A DNA stretch of 40,096 nt from an uncultured SAR116 cluster alpha proteobacterium (GCA_902539895.1 CACBMD010000013.1:1-40096); one strand, 5' to 3'; numbered from the stretch's first letter, positions 1 through 9,046 are shown. Program-made: numbers and translations. The notes: generated from the sequence alone by a model not told the origin.

Positions 1-823
1 TTAGATTTTTATGTGTGTCAGCTAAATTAGGGTCAAGCAATATTGAATTTTTATACGCCTGTATTGCTTTTTCAAACTCACCTTGATTTTGAAGAACACT
101 ACCTATATTTGAAAATGCACGGGCGTTATCAGGCTTAATTGATATAGATTTTTTATATGCTTCAATAGCCTCATCGTACTTACCTTGGTCTTTATAACTT
201 ACTCCCATATTGCAATAGGCTTCAGCATAATTAGGCTTCAACAATATTGATTTTTTGAAAGATTCGATAGATTCATTATACTTTCCTTGTTCCCAAAAAA
301 TATTACCCAAATTATAATAAGCATCAACATAATCAGATTTAATTTTTAACACTCGTTGAAATGATTCTATGGCTTCATCAAACGCACCTTGAATTTTTAA
401 AGCTACCCCTAAATTGTTATGAGCATCTACATGATTAGGATTAATTAAAATTACTTTTTTAAATGCAGTAATTGCATTGTCAAACATTCCTATTTGTAAT
501 GCAGATGCTCCTAAGATATTCCAAAGCATTAATGTATCTGGATATTGAATAGATAGTGAATTTGCTTTTTTGAATGTTAATGAAAACTTTCCTAGATTAT
601 ACAATCTTTCTAAATCATTGATTTTTTCTTGAGGTAAGATTTTTAAATTTACATTATTTTTTTTAATCTTTTTTAAATTTTCTAGCCCAAAATAAGCTCT
701 TTTATTACTTTTAAAATTCTCTAAAATATTATTGTATAGTTTTTCAGCCTCTAAAAAATTACCCTTCTTTTCAAATGATTTTGCCTTCATAAGCTTCTGA
801 TCTACAGACAATTTTGCTAACAT
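1..823 (-). CDS. TPR-repeat protein, 3' end beyond the window (partial)
   Basis: The first 274 codons are present; the gene runs off the left edge. After a basic, helical N-terminus of about 115 residues come at least five consecutive 34-residue tetratricopeptide repeats with the usual pattern (for example NLGVALKIQGAFDEAIESF and NMGVSYKDQGKYDEAIEAY), each ending in a Pro-Asn or Pro-Asp type turn. TPR arrays are protein-binding scaffolds. In many marine bacteria this kind of N-terminal array precedes a glycosyltransferase or sulfotransferase domain, but any such domain would lie outside the window. A good sigma54-type site sits about 30 bases upstream, so the gene is probably controlled with the flagellum. 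A role in flagellin modification or assembly is inference only. The start is the ATG at 821-823. Confidence 0.85.
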   Translation of the reverse strand, partial: MLAKLSVDQKLMKAKSFEKKGNFLEAEKLYNNILENFKSNKRAYFGLENLKKIKKNNVNLKILPQEKINDLERLYNLGKFSLTFKKANSLSIQYPDTLMLWNILGASALQIGMFDNAITAFKKVILINPNHVDAHNNLGVALKIQGAFDEAIESFQRVLKIKSDYVDAYYNLGNIFWEQGKYNESIESFKKSILLKPNYAEAYCNMGVSYKDQGKYDEAIEAYKKSISIKPDNARAFSNIGSVLQNQGEFEKAIQAYKNSILLDPNLADTHKNL

Positions 824-853
824 TTAAAAACCTTTATCTTTTACTTCAAAATT

Positions 854-869
854 AGCAAATAATATGCCA
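854..869 (-). promoter_or_regulatory. sigma54 (RpoN) promoter for the TPR gene
   Basis: On the minus strand the site reads TGGCATATTATTTGCT. The GG and GC dinucleotides are exactly 12 bases apart, as sigma54 requires. It lies about 30 bases before the TPR start codon and matches six other sites in the window. Confidence 0.7.
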
Positions 870-937
870 TGTAAAACATTAAAATTAGTGATAATTGATC
901 TTATAATTCAGTAATTATTGTGTAGATATCTATATGT

Positions 938-966
938 AAAAAAACCACCCCGAAGGGTGGTTTTTT
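938..966 (-). terminator. Rho-independent terminator of the flagellin gene
   Basis: A perfect CCACCC/GGGTGG stem is flanked by A and T tracts that extend the pairing. On the minus strand the loop is TTCG closed by C-G, the very stable cUUCGg tetraloop, followed by a T run. It lies 44 bases after the flagellin stop and before the TPR promoter, so it insulates the two genes. Confidence 0.93.
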
Positions 967-1009
967 CTCTTCTTAGTCCCCAATATATCCTATGGTGAGC
1001 TAATAAGGT

Positions 1010-3793
1010 TTAACCTTGTAATAAGGCTAATAAGTTTTGCTTAGAAGCATTTGCCTGAGCTAACATAGATGTAGCAGCCTGAGATAAAATCTGGCTCTTT
1101 GTCATCTGTGATGTCTCTTTTGCAAAATCTGCATCCTCTATTCTTGATTTTGCAGCTTCTGTGTTGACTTTCAAAGTTGTCAAGTTGTTTATAGATGCAT
1201 CAATACGGTTCTCAACAGCTCCAAATGATGATCTAAATAGTGATACTGTGTCAATCGCTTTGTCAATTAATGCTAACGAAGCATTTGCACCGGCTAATGT
1301 TTCCATTGATACACTTGTGCCTGTCACTTCAAAAGATTGGCTTTGGTTTCTTACACCAACTTTATCTAATATAGTATCAACTGTACCACCTGATGCCAAT
1401 GCAGTCGTAATATCAGTACCTACTGCTTCTATCTTAATTGGAGTACTAGAAGAATTTGAAAGCTGTAAAGCACCCTTCGCCTCAATCCTATCTCCAACCT
1501 GATATGTTCCAACAGTAACGTCACCTTGAACAACTACATCAGTTGCAACTTTAGTTACAGTATGAAATGCTTTTGTTCCGTGAACCATTCCAGCATTCAA
1601 TGCATAAGTGATATCTTCTGTAATAGTTGCACCATCTGCATCAGTACCTGTGATTGTAAATACTGTTGAGTTACTTGAGAAGTCAGTTGCACTTTCAAGA
1701 ACAATTACCGCACCAAATAAATTATCTGATGTGTTAGCTGTTGAACCAGCAGTGAAGTTAGTTGAAACTTTATTACCACCAGCAGCAGTTAATGCAATAT
1801 CACTTTTTAGACTTGTTGCACCATTAGTTGTTGTAACAGTACCAAGAGAAGTTACATCAAGGCCCACTGCAGTATTAGCTGTTGTTGCACCAATTACCCC
1901 GATATCATAACCACCGCCAGCGTTAGCAACGGCACCCCCTGTAATTTGAACTTGAGTTATCTTATGGAAGACAACAGTACCAACATCTTTCTTAGCTGAT
2001 GCCGTAAAGTTAATAAAATCAAGTACATCTGTAATAGTTGCACCTGTTGCGTCTTCACCAGTAACTGTAAGTTTAGCACTGTTACCACTCATATTGGCAA
2101 CAGCTGTTGATGACAGAACAACTCTAGCATTAACAACTTCACCAACTAATGGGCTACCTGATAAATCAAGAATAGCGTCCTGAGTTGTAGTTGTACCGCC
2201 GTCAACCAATCCATCAAGATCAAAAGCACCATTACCAAGACCTGTAGTAATTGATGTGCCGTGGATATCAGTAGCAGCAGTTAAGAAGTCATTGTCACTA
2301 TTTGATACGACAATATCAACACCTGATGCACTTGTAACTTTAACAGTACCAGTTTTTACTGATGCTTCTGCTCTCAAATCACCGATTGCAGCAGAGTTAA
2401 TAGCACTCACAACATTTGCAGCACTTACAGCAGTTGTAAGATCAACGGCCTGTCCATTTAATTTAAATGCTGTATTTGAACTTGGTTGAGCTTCAAAGTC
2501 AAAGGTAAGAGTAACAGCATTATTTGAGTCTGCAGTCACACCGTGATCTTCTGTTTTTTCGTTGATAGCAGCTGCAATATGAGTAGCTGAACCAGATACT
2601 GACTCTCCGATAAATACATCATTTATCTTTAGCTCATTGGCTACTAGGGCAGTTCCACTTACAGTATTACCTTCTAAAACACCAGCTTTACTGAACTCAT
2701 TAAAACCTAATGCGTTAACGTCAGCAAAAGTACCTGTTCCATTAGTATAACCATTTGTTGCAGATCCTGCTTCTATGGTAACCCCAGATCCATCAAGATT
2801 TTTTAACTCAACAAAACCTGTGTAAGTACCTTGTGTAAATCCTACAGTACTTGCATTAGCACCCATTTCAATATCAGCACCAGTAGTATTTGATAAAGTA
2901 ATAGTGTTATCAGAGTTTAGTTTAGCCTCAATACCAGATACAGCTTCGTTAATATTATCTGTTAGTTCTGCATAAGAAGATGCAAGAGCCACAGTTAAAT
3001 CATTAATAGTAAAGGTCTGTGACATATTAAAGGTACCCATAGCAGCTGAAGTCAATGTATTAAAAGCATTAGCTTCTGCACCATGAACTCCAGTATTAAG
3101 ATTTATAGCATCGGCGTATGATTTTGCTGTGTTTACTGTAGTTGCTACAAGGTTATCACTGAAATCAGCTGAAAATGCGTTAAAACCATTGATTTTTACA
3201 TCAGCAGCAGCAATAGCAGCTGTAGAATGATTTGTTTTAGCAACTCTCTCACTAGTTAGAGTAGTTACGCCTGTTGCACCTTTAAGACCTAAAGAAGTAG
3301 AATCAGAATTTTGTAGATTTACATTAAGGGCATTAACTCCATTGATACCTATCTGGAAAGTTACATCAGCATTGTCACCATTTAATAACTTAACATTATT
3401 GAAGTGAGTGCTTTCTGCAATATTATCAATTTCCTTGATAAGAGCATCAACTTCAGATTGGATCATTTTACGATCACTTGCTGAAAGAGTACTGTTAGAG
3501 GCCTGAACACCAAGTTCACGTACTCTTTGAAGAATATTTTCCATTTCTCCAAGAGCACCTTCAGCAGTTTGTGTCATAGATATAGCGTCATAAGAATTTC
3601 TTATAGCTACATCTAAACTTCTGACCTGAGCTTCCATTTTAGAAGCAATAGCAGATCCTGCAGCATCATCAGCGGCTGAATTGATTCTAAGACCAGATGA
3701 CAATCTTTCCATTGCTTCATCAAGTCTTTCGTTTTGTACTTGCATATTTTTTTGAGCAGTTAGAGCGCCCATATTAGTATGAATGCTATTCAT
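1010..3793 (-). CDS. fliC: Large flagellin (filament subunit)
   Basis: This is the filament subunit, 927 residues, against roughly 270 to 550 for common flagellins. The N-terminal D0/D1 part (about 1-175) has the classic NERLDEAMERLSSGLRINSA and DDAAGSAIASKM signatures. The C-terminal D1/D0 part (last 115 or so) has the ASINNLTTLKVNTEAAKSRI and DADFAKETSQMTKSQIL signatures. About 630 residues of Ala/Thr/Ser-rich, beta-type sequence lie between them, as outer D2/D3-like domains exposed on the filament. That insert holds two copies of the type I repeat also found in FliD and FlgK. The ATG at 3791-3793 is chosen because GGAG lies 8 bases before it; the ATG six bases upstream is too close to the GGAG. 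A FliA-type promoter and a strong terminator frame a single-gene transcript. Confidence 0.96.
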   Translation of the reverse strand: MNSIHTNMGALTAQKNMQVQNERLDEAMERLSSGLRINSAADDAAGSAIASKMEAQVRSLDVAIRNSYDAISMTQTAEGALGEMENILQRVRELGVQASNSTLSASDRKMIQSEVDALIKEIDNIAESTHFNNVKLLNGDNADVTFQIGINGVNALNVNLQNSDSTSLGLKGATGVTTLTSERVAKTNHSTAAIAAADVKINGFNAFSADFSDNLVATTVNTAKSYADAINLNTGVHGAEANAFNTLTSAAMGTFNMSQTFTINDLTVALASSYAELTDNINEAVSGIEAKLNSDNTITLSNTTGADIEMGANASTVGFTQGTYTGFVELKNLDGSGVTIEAGSATNGYTNGTGTFADVNALGFNEFSKAGVLEGNTVSGTALVANELKINDVFIGESVSGSATHIAAAINEKTEDHGVTADSNNAVTLTFDFEAQPSSNTAFKLNGQAVDLTTAVSAANVVSAINSAAIGDLRAEASVKTGTVKVTSASGVDIVVSNSDNDFLTAATDIHGTSITTGLGNGAFDLDGLVDGGTTTTQDAILDLSGSPLVGEVVNARVVLSSTAVANMSGNSAKLTVTGEDATGATITDVLDFINFTASAKKDVGTVVFHKITQVQITGGAVANAGGGYDIGVIGATTANTAVGLDVTSLGTVTTTNGATSLKSDIALTAAGGNKVSTNFTAGSTANTSDNLFGAVIVLESATDFSSNSTVFTITGTDADGATITEDITYALNAGMVHGTKAFHTVTKVATDVVVQGDVTVGTYQVGDRIEAKGALQLSNSSSTPIKIEAVGTDITTALASGGTVDTILDKVGVRNQSQSFEVTGTSVSMETLAGANASLALIDKAIDTVSLFRSSFGAVENRIDASINNLTTLKVNTEAAKSRIEDADFAKETSQMTKSQILSQAATSMLAQANASKQNLLALLQG
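1500..2095 (-). repeat. Two type I repeat modules in the flagellin insert
   Basis: Two copies of a module with core TFxITGTDxDGxxITED, then a GTKxFHxVTxV step, then VTVGT. The clearer copy is at about 1500-1676 and a more diverged one at about 1885-2095. The same module occurs in FliD and FlgK. Boundaries are approximate. Confidence 0.7.
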
Positions 3794-3893
3794 AATCATA
3801 ACTCCATGTGATGTTAAAAGTATGTGAACATCGCTTAGTGAGAAAAATTATCATTGCTACGCTCTAATATTCACAAAAAGCTGTTCATAAATA

Positions 3894-3919
3894 GATACGG
3901 CCACCTGAAAAAAACTTTA
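3894..3919 (-). promoter_or_regulatory. Sigma28 (FliA) promoter of the flagellin gene
   Basis: On the minus strand, TAAAGTTT is followed after 10 bases by GCCGTATC. This is close to the FliA consensus TAAAGTTT-N11-GCCGATAA. It would give a leader of roughly 90 bases. A closely similar pair, TTTAGTTT-N10-GTCGTATT, precedes the gene at 28899. Confidence 0.75.
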
Positions 3920-4091
3920 ATTTTTTTGTCATAAAAAAAAAAAATTTAATAGAAAACAATAAATTAACATTGTTTAAGAGAGAAGAACTCAAAAAATAAC
4001 TCCATAAAAACAATAACTTATAAAGATTTAGGATTTAAATTTCATAAAGAAAAAAAATAACAAAGATTTAAGATTTGAGCTAAAATTAGCC

Positions 4092-6719
4092 CTAATCGTC
4101 TTTATTCATAGCTTCGAATAAGTTCGTTAAATATTCACCAGTTGATTTTAAACTTGTTACAGTTTGTTCCATACTCGTAAATTGTTGAATATATCTATTT
4201 CTGAGAGATTCCATTTGAGAATTTAAATCAATTAATAATGCTGATTGATCTGTCACTTCTTGATTAATTGTAGTTTCTCTCGTTGCAAGTTGCCCGTTTG
4301 AGGTGTTAAGAGTGTCAGTTAAAAATGAAGTTAGTTTTTCGATCAAACTTTGGCCATAGTAAAGAGTTGCATCTGCACCAAGACCAGAATACTTTACTTT
4401 TAATCCTGCTGCATTTCCTGATGAAATTGTAAAAGTATTATTATTAATATCTGCTGACATTGAAACGCCGTCCAATGTTGCTGAACCTGTAACACCAGTA
4501 GTTGTAATCCCAGCTCCTGTAAAACCTAATGTCACAGATCCTGAGGTGTTAGCTGATGGAGTAATTGATGAAATTGTTTGAAATGTTTTAGAACCAAGAA
4601 CTGTTGCATTAGCCGCTGGTCCTGTAATAACTTCAGTTTGAGCGTTACCAGATAAATCAGTTCCAACAACAGTGAAAGTTTTACCACTCTCATCACCGCC
4701 AACACTTACGATTGATGGTCGTTTTCCTGTAAGATCAACAAAAGCTGATTTTGTACCTATATTTACTGCTGAAGCGCCTGCATTTGAAGAAATTTGTGTA
4801 ATGTCTTTAAAAATTTTTGTACCAACAACAGTATTTCCAGCTGTAGGACCAGTTATAGTTTCAGTTTGAGATGTCCCATTAATATCTGTGCCTGTAATGG
4901 TGAATGTTACTGATGATAAATTATTTGAACTTCCTATAGTTACAAATGAATTTAAATCAGTAGCTGATCTAGGACTTGTTGAAGTTGTTTGTGCACCATC
5001 AAGTGTAAAATTACCTGAACTACCAAGAGTTTCATTATCAACTAATCCATCAGGATCGGTTGCTGTAACTGACGCTCCATTTAGAGTTAAAGCGGTACTG
5101 GCAGTTCCAGTTTGAGATGTTCCAATATTATCTGCATCAGTTGAGCCTACAAACTTAAGAAACCCGTCAAGATTACTTCCTATTGCATTTATAACCATCG
5201 AAGATGATGAACCAATAGATCCTGACTTAATTGAATAGCTACCATTGGCATGAGTGACAATTACTGATTTCCCAGCCCCACTTAATGTACTGTCTGCATT
5301 TATTGCTGTTTGAATAGCTGTAGCAAGTGCTGCTTCAGAAGTATAATGAGCTGCAGGAACGGTTACTGATCCTGACTGAGTGCCATCAACAGTTATCTGA
5401 ATAGTATTATTAGAGGCAGTTACTTCTGGAGATGTGTCATTACTTACAAGGCCAGTAAAAGCACCTGATACATATGCTGTCATTTGAAATGCATAAGACC
5501 CTGCAACAGGTTTAGAGTTTGTACCCCCACTTACAGATAATAAACTTGAAGAAGAAGAATACATTGAATTAAAAATAGCATCTAATGATGTAGGGTTATT
5601 TTTTAATTCATTTTCTAATACAGTAGTATTGAGACTTAGTAATCCATCTTTTTCAGTTCTAACACCTAAATTAGAAAGATATACACCATTTGCACCAAAT
5701 CCTGTTAGTTGCGACGAAGTAAGAGATTTTAGTCGATTTTGAATACTGTTAACTACCGGATCATCAGATAATTCACCAGCCTCTTCTGAGGCTGATCCTC
5801 TAAAAGTTTTTTCGTTTAACAATGTTCTTGCATCATTAACTGCAGTTACAAAAGTTTGTAAGTTAGTTGTTGCAGAGGTTGTATCTACAGAGCCAGTTAA
5901 ATTTGCTGGAGTATCTACTCCATTAGATGATGTAGATGCAAGTAAATTTACATCATAACCCGTAAAAAGATCTGAAATATTATTTGATGACCTAGTTAAT
6001 GAAATACCATCAACGGTAAAAGAAGCATCAGTTCCAGCAACTTTTTGTTTTGATCCATTCGTTGACGTATTATCAATAGTAGCTAACCCTGATCCTGAGG
6101 GACTTTCTGTAGCTGTAACTCTTAACGCATTTTCTTTTCCGTTCTGTGATTTTAAAACAAGTGTATATGTATCGTCACCTGCGCCTAAAACACTTGCTGT
6201 TACACCATAGTTAAGTGCATTTATTTTATCCTTCAGTGATTCTAAAGTATCAGTTTCTGTAACTGTAAGTGTTTTTGACGTTACAGTTGAACTAGCAACG
6301 AAACTTCCTGACGACCAATCTCCTCTCTCTAAAACCAAACTTCCTGCGCCAACAAGTGAAGTATTTGATGCGTAATCTTCAAAAGCTAATGTTTGTCCTT
6401 TTGCAAGTGATGAGATGCTTATACTAGAATTTATAGCTACCGCGGTAGACGGATCTGAGATAGTTGCACTTACTGCTGAACTAGTTGAGCTTACTTTTAA
6501 AGAAGTGTTCCCAGTTAGAGTATTTAAAGACGTAGAAAGTTTAGATAAAGCACTTTTTATCTCACCAATTGCAGAAATAGCAGTATTTCTAGCATCAATT
6601 TTAGACTGAATTTGGTTTTCTTGAGGGACCTGTTCAGCTTGTACAAGACTATCAACAATTTGGGTTATATTTAAACCACTACCACCTTGATTAATTGCAC
6701 TTAAATAATCTACAGCCAT
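4092..6719 (-). CDS. fliD: Flagellar filament cap protein FliD, enlarged
   Basis: FliD caps the filament and folds flagellin subunits at the tip. The N-terminus has the family pattern (GLNITQIVDSLVQAEQVP, then a helix with KIDARNTAISAIGEIKSALS). The C-terminus has the typical end: a DTLNTSNGQLATRETTIN region, then a long helix ending in RYIQQFTSMEQTVTSLKSTG. The protein is 875 residues, nearly twice the usual 450 to 500. The extra sequence sits in the outer domains and includes two tandem type I modules shared with FlgK and flagellin. The gene lies just upstream of flagellin on the same strand but has its own sigma54-type promoter. FliS, usually next to fliD, is here beyond the CLC gene on the opposite strand. 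Confidence 0.95.
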   Translation of the reverse strand: MAVDYLSAINQGGSGLNITQIVDSLVQAEQVPQENQIQSKIDARNTAISAIGEIKSALSKLSTSLNTLTGNTSLKVSSTSSAVSATISDPSTAVAINSSISISSLAKGQTLAFEDYASNTSLVGAGSLVLERGDWSSGSFVASSTVTSKTLTVTETDTLESLKDKINALNYGVTASVLGAGDDTYTLVLKSQNGKENALRVTATESPSGSGLATIDNTSTNGSKQKVAGTDASFTVDGISLTRSSNNISDLFTGYDVNLLASTSSNGVDTPANLTGSVDTTSATTNLQTFVTAVNDARTLLNEKTFRGSASEEAGELSDDPVVNSIQNRLKSLTSSQLTGFGANGVYLSNLGVRTEKDGLLSLNTTVLENELKNNPTSLDAIFNSMYSSSSSLLSVSGGTNSKPVAGSYAFQMTAYVSGAFTGLVSNDTSPEVTASNNTIQITVDGTQSGSVTVPAAHYTSEAALATAIQTAINADSTLSGAGKSVIVTHANGSYSIKSGSIGSSSSMVINAIGSNLDGFLKFVGSTDADNIGTSQTGTASTALTLNGASVTATDPDGLVDNETLGSSGNFTLDGAQTTSTSPRSATDLNSFVTIGSSNNLSSVTFTITGTDINGTSQTETITGPTAGNTVVGTKIFKDITQISSNAGASAVNIGTKSAFVDLTGKRPSIVSVGGDESGKTFTVVGTDLSGNAQTEVITGPAANATVLGSKTFQTISSITPSANTSGSVTLGFTGAGITTTGVTGSATLDGVSMSADINNNTFTISSGNAAGLKVKYSGLGADATLYYGQSLIEKLTSFLTDTLNTSNGQLATRETTINQEVTDQSALLIDLNSQMESLRNRYIQQFTSMEQTVTSLKSTGEYLTNLFEAMNKDD
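4512..4920 (-). repeat. Two tandem type I repeat modules in FliD
   Basis: In protein order: VTFTITGTDINGTSQTETI, GNTVVGTKIFKDITQI, VNIGT (about 4741-4920); then KTFTVVGTDLSGNAQTEVI, ATVLGSKTFQTISSI, VTLGF (about 4512-4700). They share most core residues with each other and with the FlgK copies. A leader block with DGLVDNETLGSSGNFTLDG precedes the first. Confidence 0.8.
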
Positions 6720-6755
6720 AAAAAACCTAAATAATAGTTATAACTTTATAATACG

Positions 6756-6768
6756 GCAGTAATACTGC
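6756..6768. repeat. Short inverted repeat overlapping the fliD sigma54 -12 element
   Basis: GCAGT-AAT-ACTGC is a perfect 5-base inverted repeat that overlaps the -12 half of the fliD promoter. It could be an operator or chance; nothing else supports a protein site. Confidence 0.3.
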
Positions 6769-6780
6769 AATTTTTATGCC
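6766..6780 (-). promoter_or_regulatory. sigma54 promoter of fliD
   Basis: On the minus strand the site reads GGCATAAAAATTGCA, with GG and GC 12 bases apart. It lies about 47 bases before the fliD start. The base before GG is A instead of the T seen at the other sites. Confidence 0.65.
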
Positions 6781-6873
6781 TTTAATTAAGAAAATTTTCT
6801 TGGATTAATAAATTTCAATTAATTTAAAATGACAATCAATTAAAATTATGTAGTAATTCTATTGGAGCTCATA

Positions 6874-8586
6874 ATGTTTAAAAAAATAAACATAAAAGAG
6901 ATTAGAGAAAGCTTAGCTTTATTAGTTATTGCAGCAATAGTTGGCACTATTATTTCTTTTGTTGCGCAACTTTTTATTATTAGCGCAAAAAATATATATG
7001 ATTTCTTATTTAATAATGAAAATTTTATAGTATTAGTCGATATTGGAAATTTATCACTTAATTTGGTTCCATTATTGATATGTGTCCCAAGTTCTCTTTT
7101 AGTTGGACTGTTAATGTATAAACTCAAACTACCAAGATGGTTTGGTCCTGCTGATACAATTTATGCTGCACATCACCATGCAGGTATTTTAGATTTAAAA
7201 GGTGGTTTTGGATCAACATTAGCATCATTTATATCAATAAGTGGCGGTGCTTCAGTAGGTATTTATGGTCCTCTTGTACATTTTGGTGCAACTGTTTCAT
7301 CATATATTAGACGACAAAAATTTATACCTAAAATTCCTCATGATATCATTATTGGTAGTGGTGTTGCGGCGGCTATTTCTGCAGGATTTGGCGCTCCTTT
7401 AGCAGGTATAATTTTTGCTCATGAAACTGTATTAAGACATTTTTCTATGAAGGCAGTTGCTGCTCTAGCAATTTCATCAATGGCAGCCAATTTTTCTGCA
7501 ACAGAAATTGGAATCGTCAGCCCTCCACTTCTACTTACTGCTATTCCTTTTGATATGGGTGATATAATAATAAGCCTAGGGATTATTGGCCCATTAGCTG
7601 CAATTGTAGCAATACTTTTTATGAAACTAGTACTATTTACGGGTACCATTCCAACCAAAATTAATATTAAAAATTGGCAAGCTCCAATAATTGCTGGATT
7701 TGCTTGTGGAATATGTGGAATGGTTTTTAGTGAAGTTTTAGGTTTGGGCACTGATATTTTAATGTCTGTTATAACAAGCCAGTTATTATTCGGATATCTC
7801 TTTGCTCTTTTGCTAGGAAAATTAATCCTAACTTCAATTTGTGTAGGATTTGGTTTTTTTGGTGGATTATTCTCGCCTGCTCTTTTTTTGGGAGGAGTTT
7901 TAGGCGCAATAGTATTTCAATTGCCAGTCACATCAGCAAATCCAGATCTACTTTCTGTACTTGCAGTCTCAGGAATGGCAGCTGTATCTAGCTCAGTAAT
8001 TGGAGCACCTTTAACTGCTATAATTTTAGTTCTAGAACTTACTGGATCTTATGAATATGCAATAGCTGCAACTTTCCCAATTGTAGTTTGTTCTTTCATA
8101 ACTAGTAGAATTTTTGCAAATAGCGTGTTTGACAAACAGCTTATTTCAAGAGGAGTTAAAATTACAAAAGGTCGAGAACAAATTCGCTTAAATGAAGCTT
8201 TGATAAAAAATTATGTTGATAGTCAATATACAAAATTGAAACTTACAACATCTCCAGAAAACGCTATCAAATTATTAACTAAATCTAATACAACTGAAGG
8301 ATATATAGTATCAGATGAAAACAAATATATCGGTAAGATCAGTCTATTAAATTTAATTAATAAAAAAAGTTCTAAACTAGAAGATTTAGTAGAAAAAAAG
8401 CCTTTAATTATAGATCCAAATTCAAACTTAATTTTTGTAATAAAAAAATTATCGAAGTTTGTCGGTGAAAGCATACCAATTGTTAATAAGAAAAATAACG
8501 AAATGATTGGCATAATATCAGAAAATGACGTTTTAAAAGCATATCTTGATATTTCTGAAGAAATTAATCAGATAGAAAAACATTAA
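6874..8586 (+). CDS. CLC-family chloride channel/transporter with C-terminal CBS domains
   Basis: This is a 570-residue membrane protein of the CLC family, which moves chloride or related anions through a double-barrelled dimer. Recognisable parts are the helix-F region GGASVGIYGPLVHFGA, the helix-H region SAGFGAPLAGIIFAHE, the helix-N region VGFGFFGGLFSPALFLGG, and two CBS motifs at about residues 440-565 (KYIGKISLLNLIN; NNEMIGIISENDVLKAYL). The gating glutamate of the GREGP motif is Tyr131 (GIYGP), and the residue matching the inner proton glutamate of H+/Cl- exchangers is Thr185. Both losses are more like a channel than an exchanger. The start is the ATG at 6874, with TTGGAG 6 bases upstream; an in-frame TTG at 6862 lies inside that ribosome site. 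It is an unexpected neighbour between fliD and fliS, and no link to motility is evident. Confidence 0.93.
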   Translation: MFKKINIKEIRESLALLVIAAIVGTIISFVAQLFIISAKNIYDFLFNNENFIVLVDIGNLSLNLVPLLICVPSSLLVGLLMYKLKLPRWFGPADTIYAAHHHAGILDLKGGFGSTLASFISISGGASVGIYGPLVHFGATVSSYIRRQKFIPKIPHDIIIGSGVAAAISAGFGAPLAGIIFAHETVLRHFSMKAVAALAISSMAANFSATEIGIVSPPLLLTAIPFDMGDIIISLGIIGPLAAIVAILFMKLVLFTGTIPTKINIKNWQAPIIAGFACGICGMVFSEVLGLGTDILMSVITSQLLFGYLFALLLGKLILTSICVGFGFFGGLFSPALFLGGVLGAIVFQLPVTSANPDLLSVLAVSGMAAVSSSVIGAPLTAIILVLELTGSYEYAIAATFPIVVCSFITSRIFANSVFDKQLISRGVKITKGREQIRLNEALIKNYVDSQYTKLKLTTSPENAIKLLTKSNTTEGYIVSDENKYIGKISLLNLINKKSSKLEDLVEKKPLIIDPNSNLIFVIKKLSKFVGESIPIVNKKNNEMIGIISENDVLKAYLDISEEINQIEKH

Positions 8587-8599
8587 ATAAAATTATTTC

Positions 8600-8626
8600 T
8601 AAACAATTATAATTAACATCCGTTTA
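8600..8626 (+). promoter_or_regulatory. Possible sigma28 promoter before fliS
   Basis: TAAA is followed after 15 bases by TCCGTTTA, a loose match to TAAA-N15-GCCGATAA. It lies 36 bases before the fliS start. It is weaker than the flagellin site. Confidence 0.4.
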
Positions 8627-8662
8627 AAATATTAAGTTATTTAATTTTTTTAGGGGATTAAA

Positions 8663-9046
8663 ATGAATTATAATGCGTCTATGAGACAATATTTGAATGA
8701 TGACATTAATGCTAAAACCACTAGCTTAGATCCTCATAAAATAATTGAAGAGGTTTTAAAAGATCTTAAGAAAAATATGGAAACTTTAGCATATTCAATT
8801 GATCATGAACCTGTGATATCATCAATTAAATCTAGTAGTTTTTCAAAATCCTTAACGGCAATATATATTTTACAATCAAGTTTAAATTTTGATGAAGGAA
8901 GTGAAATAGCTGAAAACCTTTATCGTATTTACGAGTTTGCTAAAGATGGAATTATGAAAGGTTTTACAAAAAGGGATTCCAAGCTCATTTACGATGCAAT
9001 ACCGCCGATTGATGAAATCTTGGATGGATGGAAACAAATTAAATAA
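8663..9046 (+). CDS. fliS: Flagellin export chaperone FliS
   Basis: A small 127-residue, mostly helical protein. FliS binds the C-terminal helix of newly made flagellin in the cytoplasm, prevents early polymerisation and brings it to FlhA. The family pattern is visible: an N-terminal YNASMRQYLNDDINAKTTSL matching the usual Y-x-x-x-Q-x-x-T/A-S-P-x-x-L layout, then SFSKSLTAIYILQSSLNFD (normally the K-A-x-x-I-x-x-L-x-x-x-L-D helix) and IAENLYRIYEFAKDGIM (normally the L-x-x-L-Y-x-Y helix). Length is normal. An AGGGG ribosome site lies just upstream. It is separated from fliD by the CLC gene, unlike the common fliD-fliS order, and may be transcribed late by FliA. Confidence 0.88.
   Translation: MNYNASMRQYLNDDINAKTTSLDPHKIIEEVLKDLKKNMETLAYSIDHEPVISSIKSSSFSKSLTAIYILQSSLNFDEGSEIAENLYRIYEFAKDGIMKGFTKRDSKLIYDAIPPIDEILDGWKQIK

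Noticed and set aside
6788-6801. AAGAAAATTTTCTT palindrome upstream of the CLC gene
   Set aside because: A 14-base AT palindrome is expected by chance in this composition, and nothing else supports an operator.
6846-7127. Minus-strand open frame over the start of the CLC gene
   Set aside because: It is a shadow of a clearly conserved plus-strand membrane protein.
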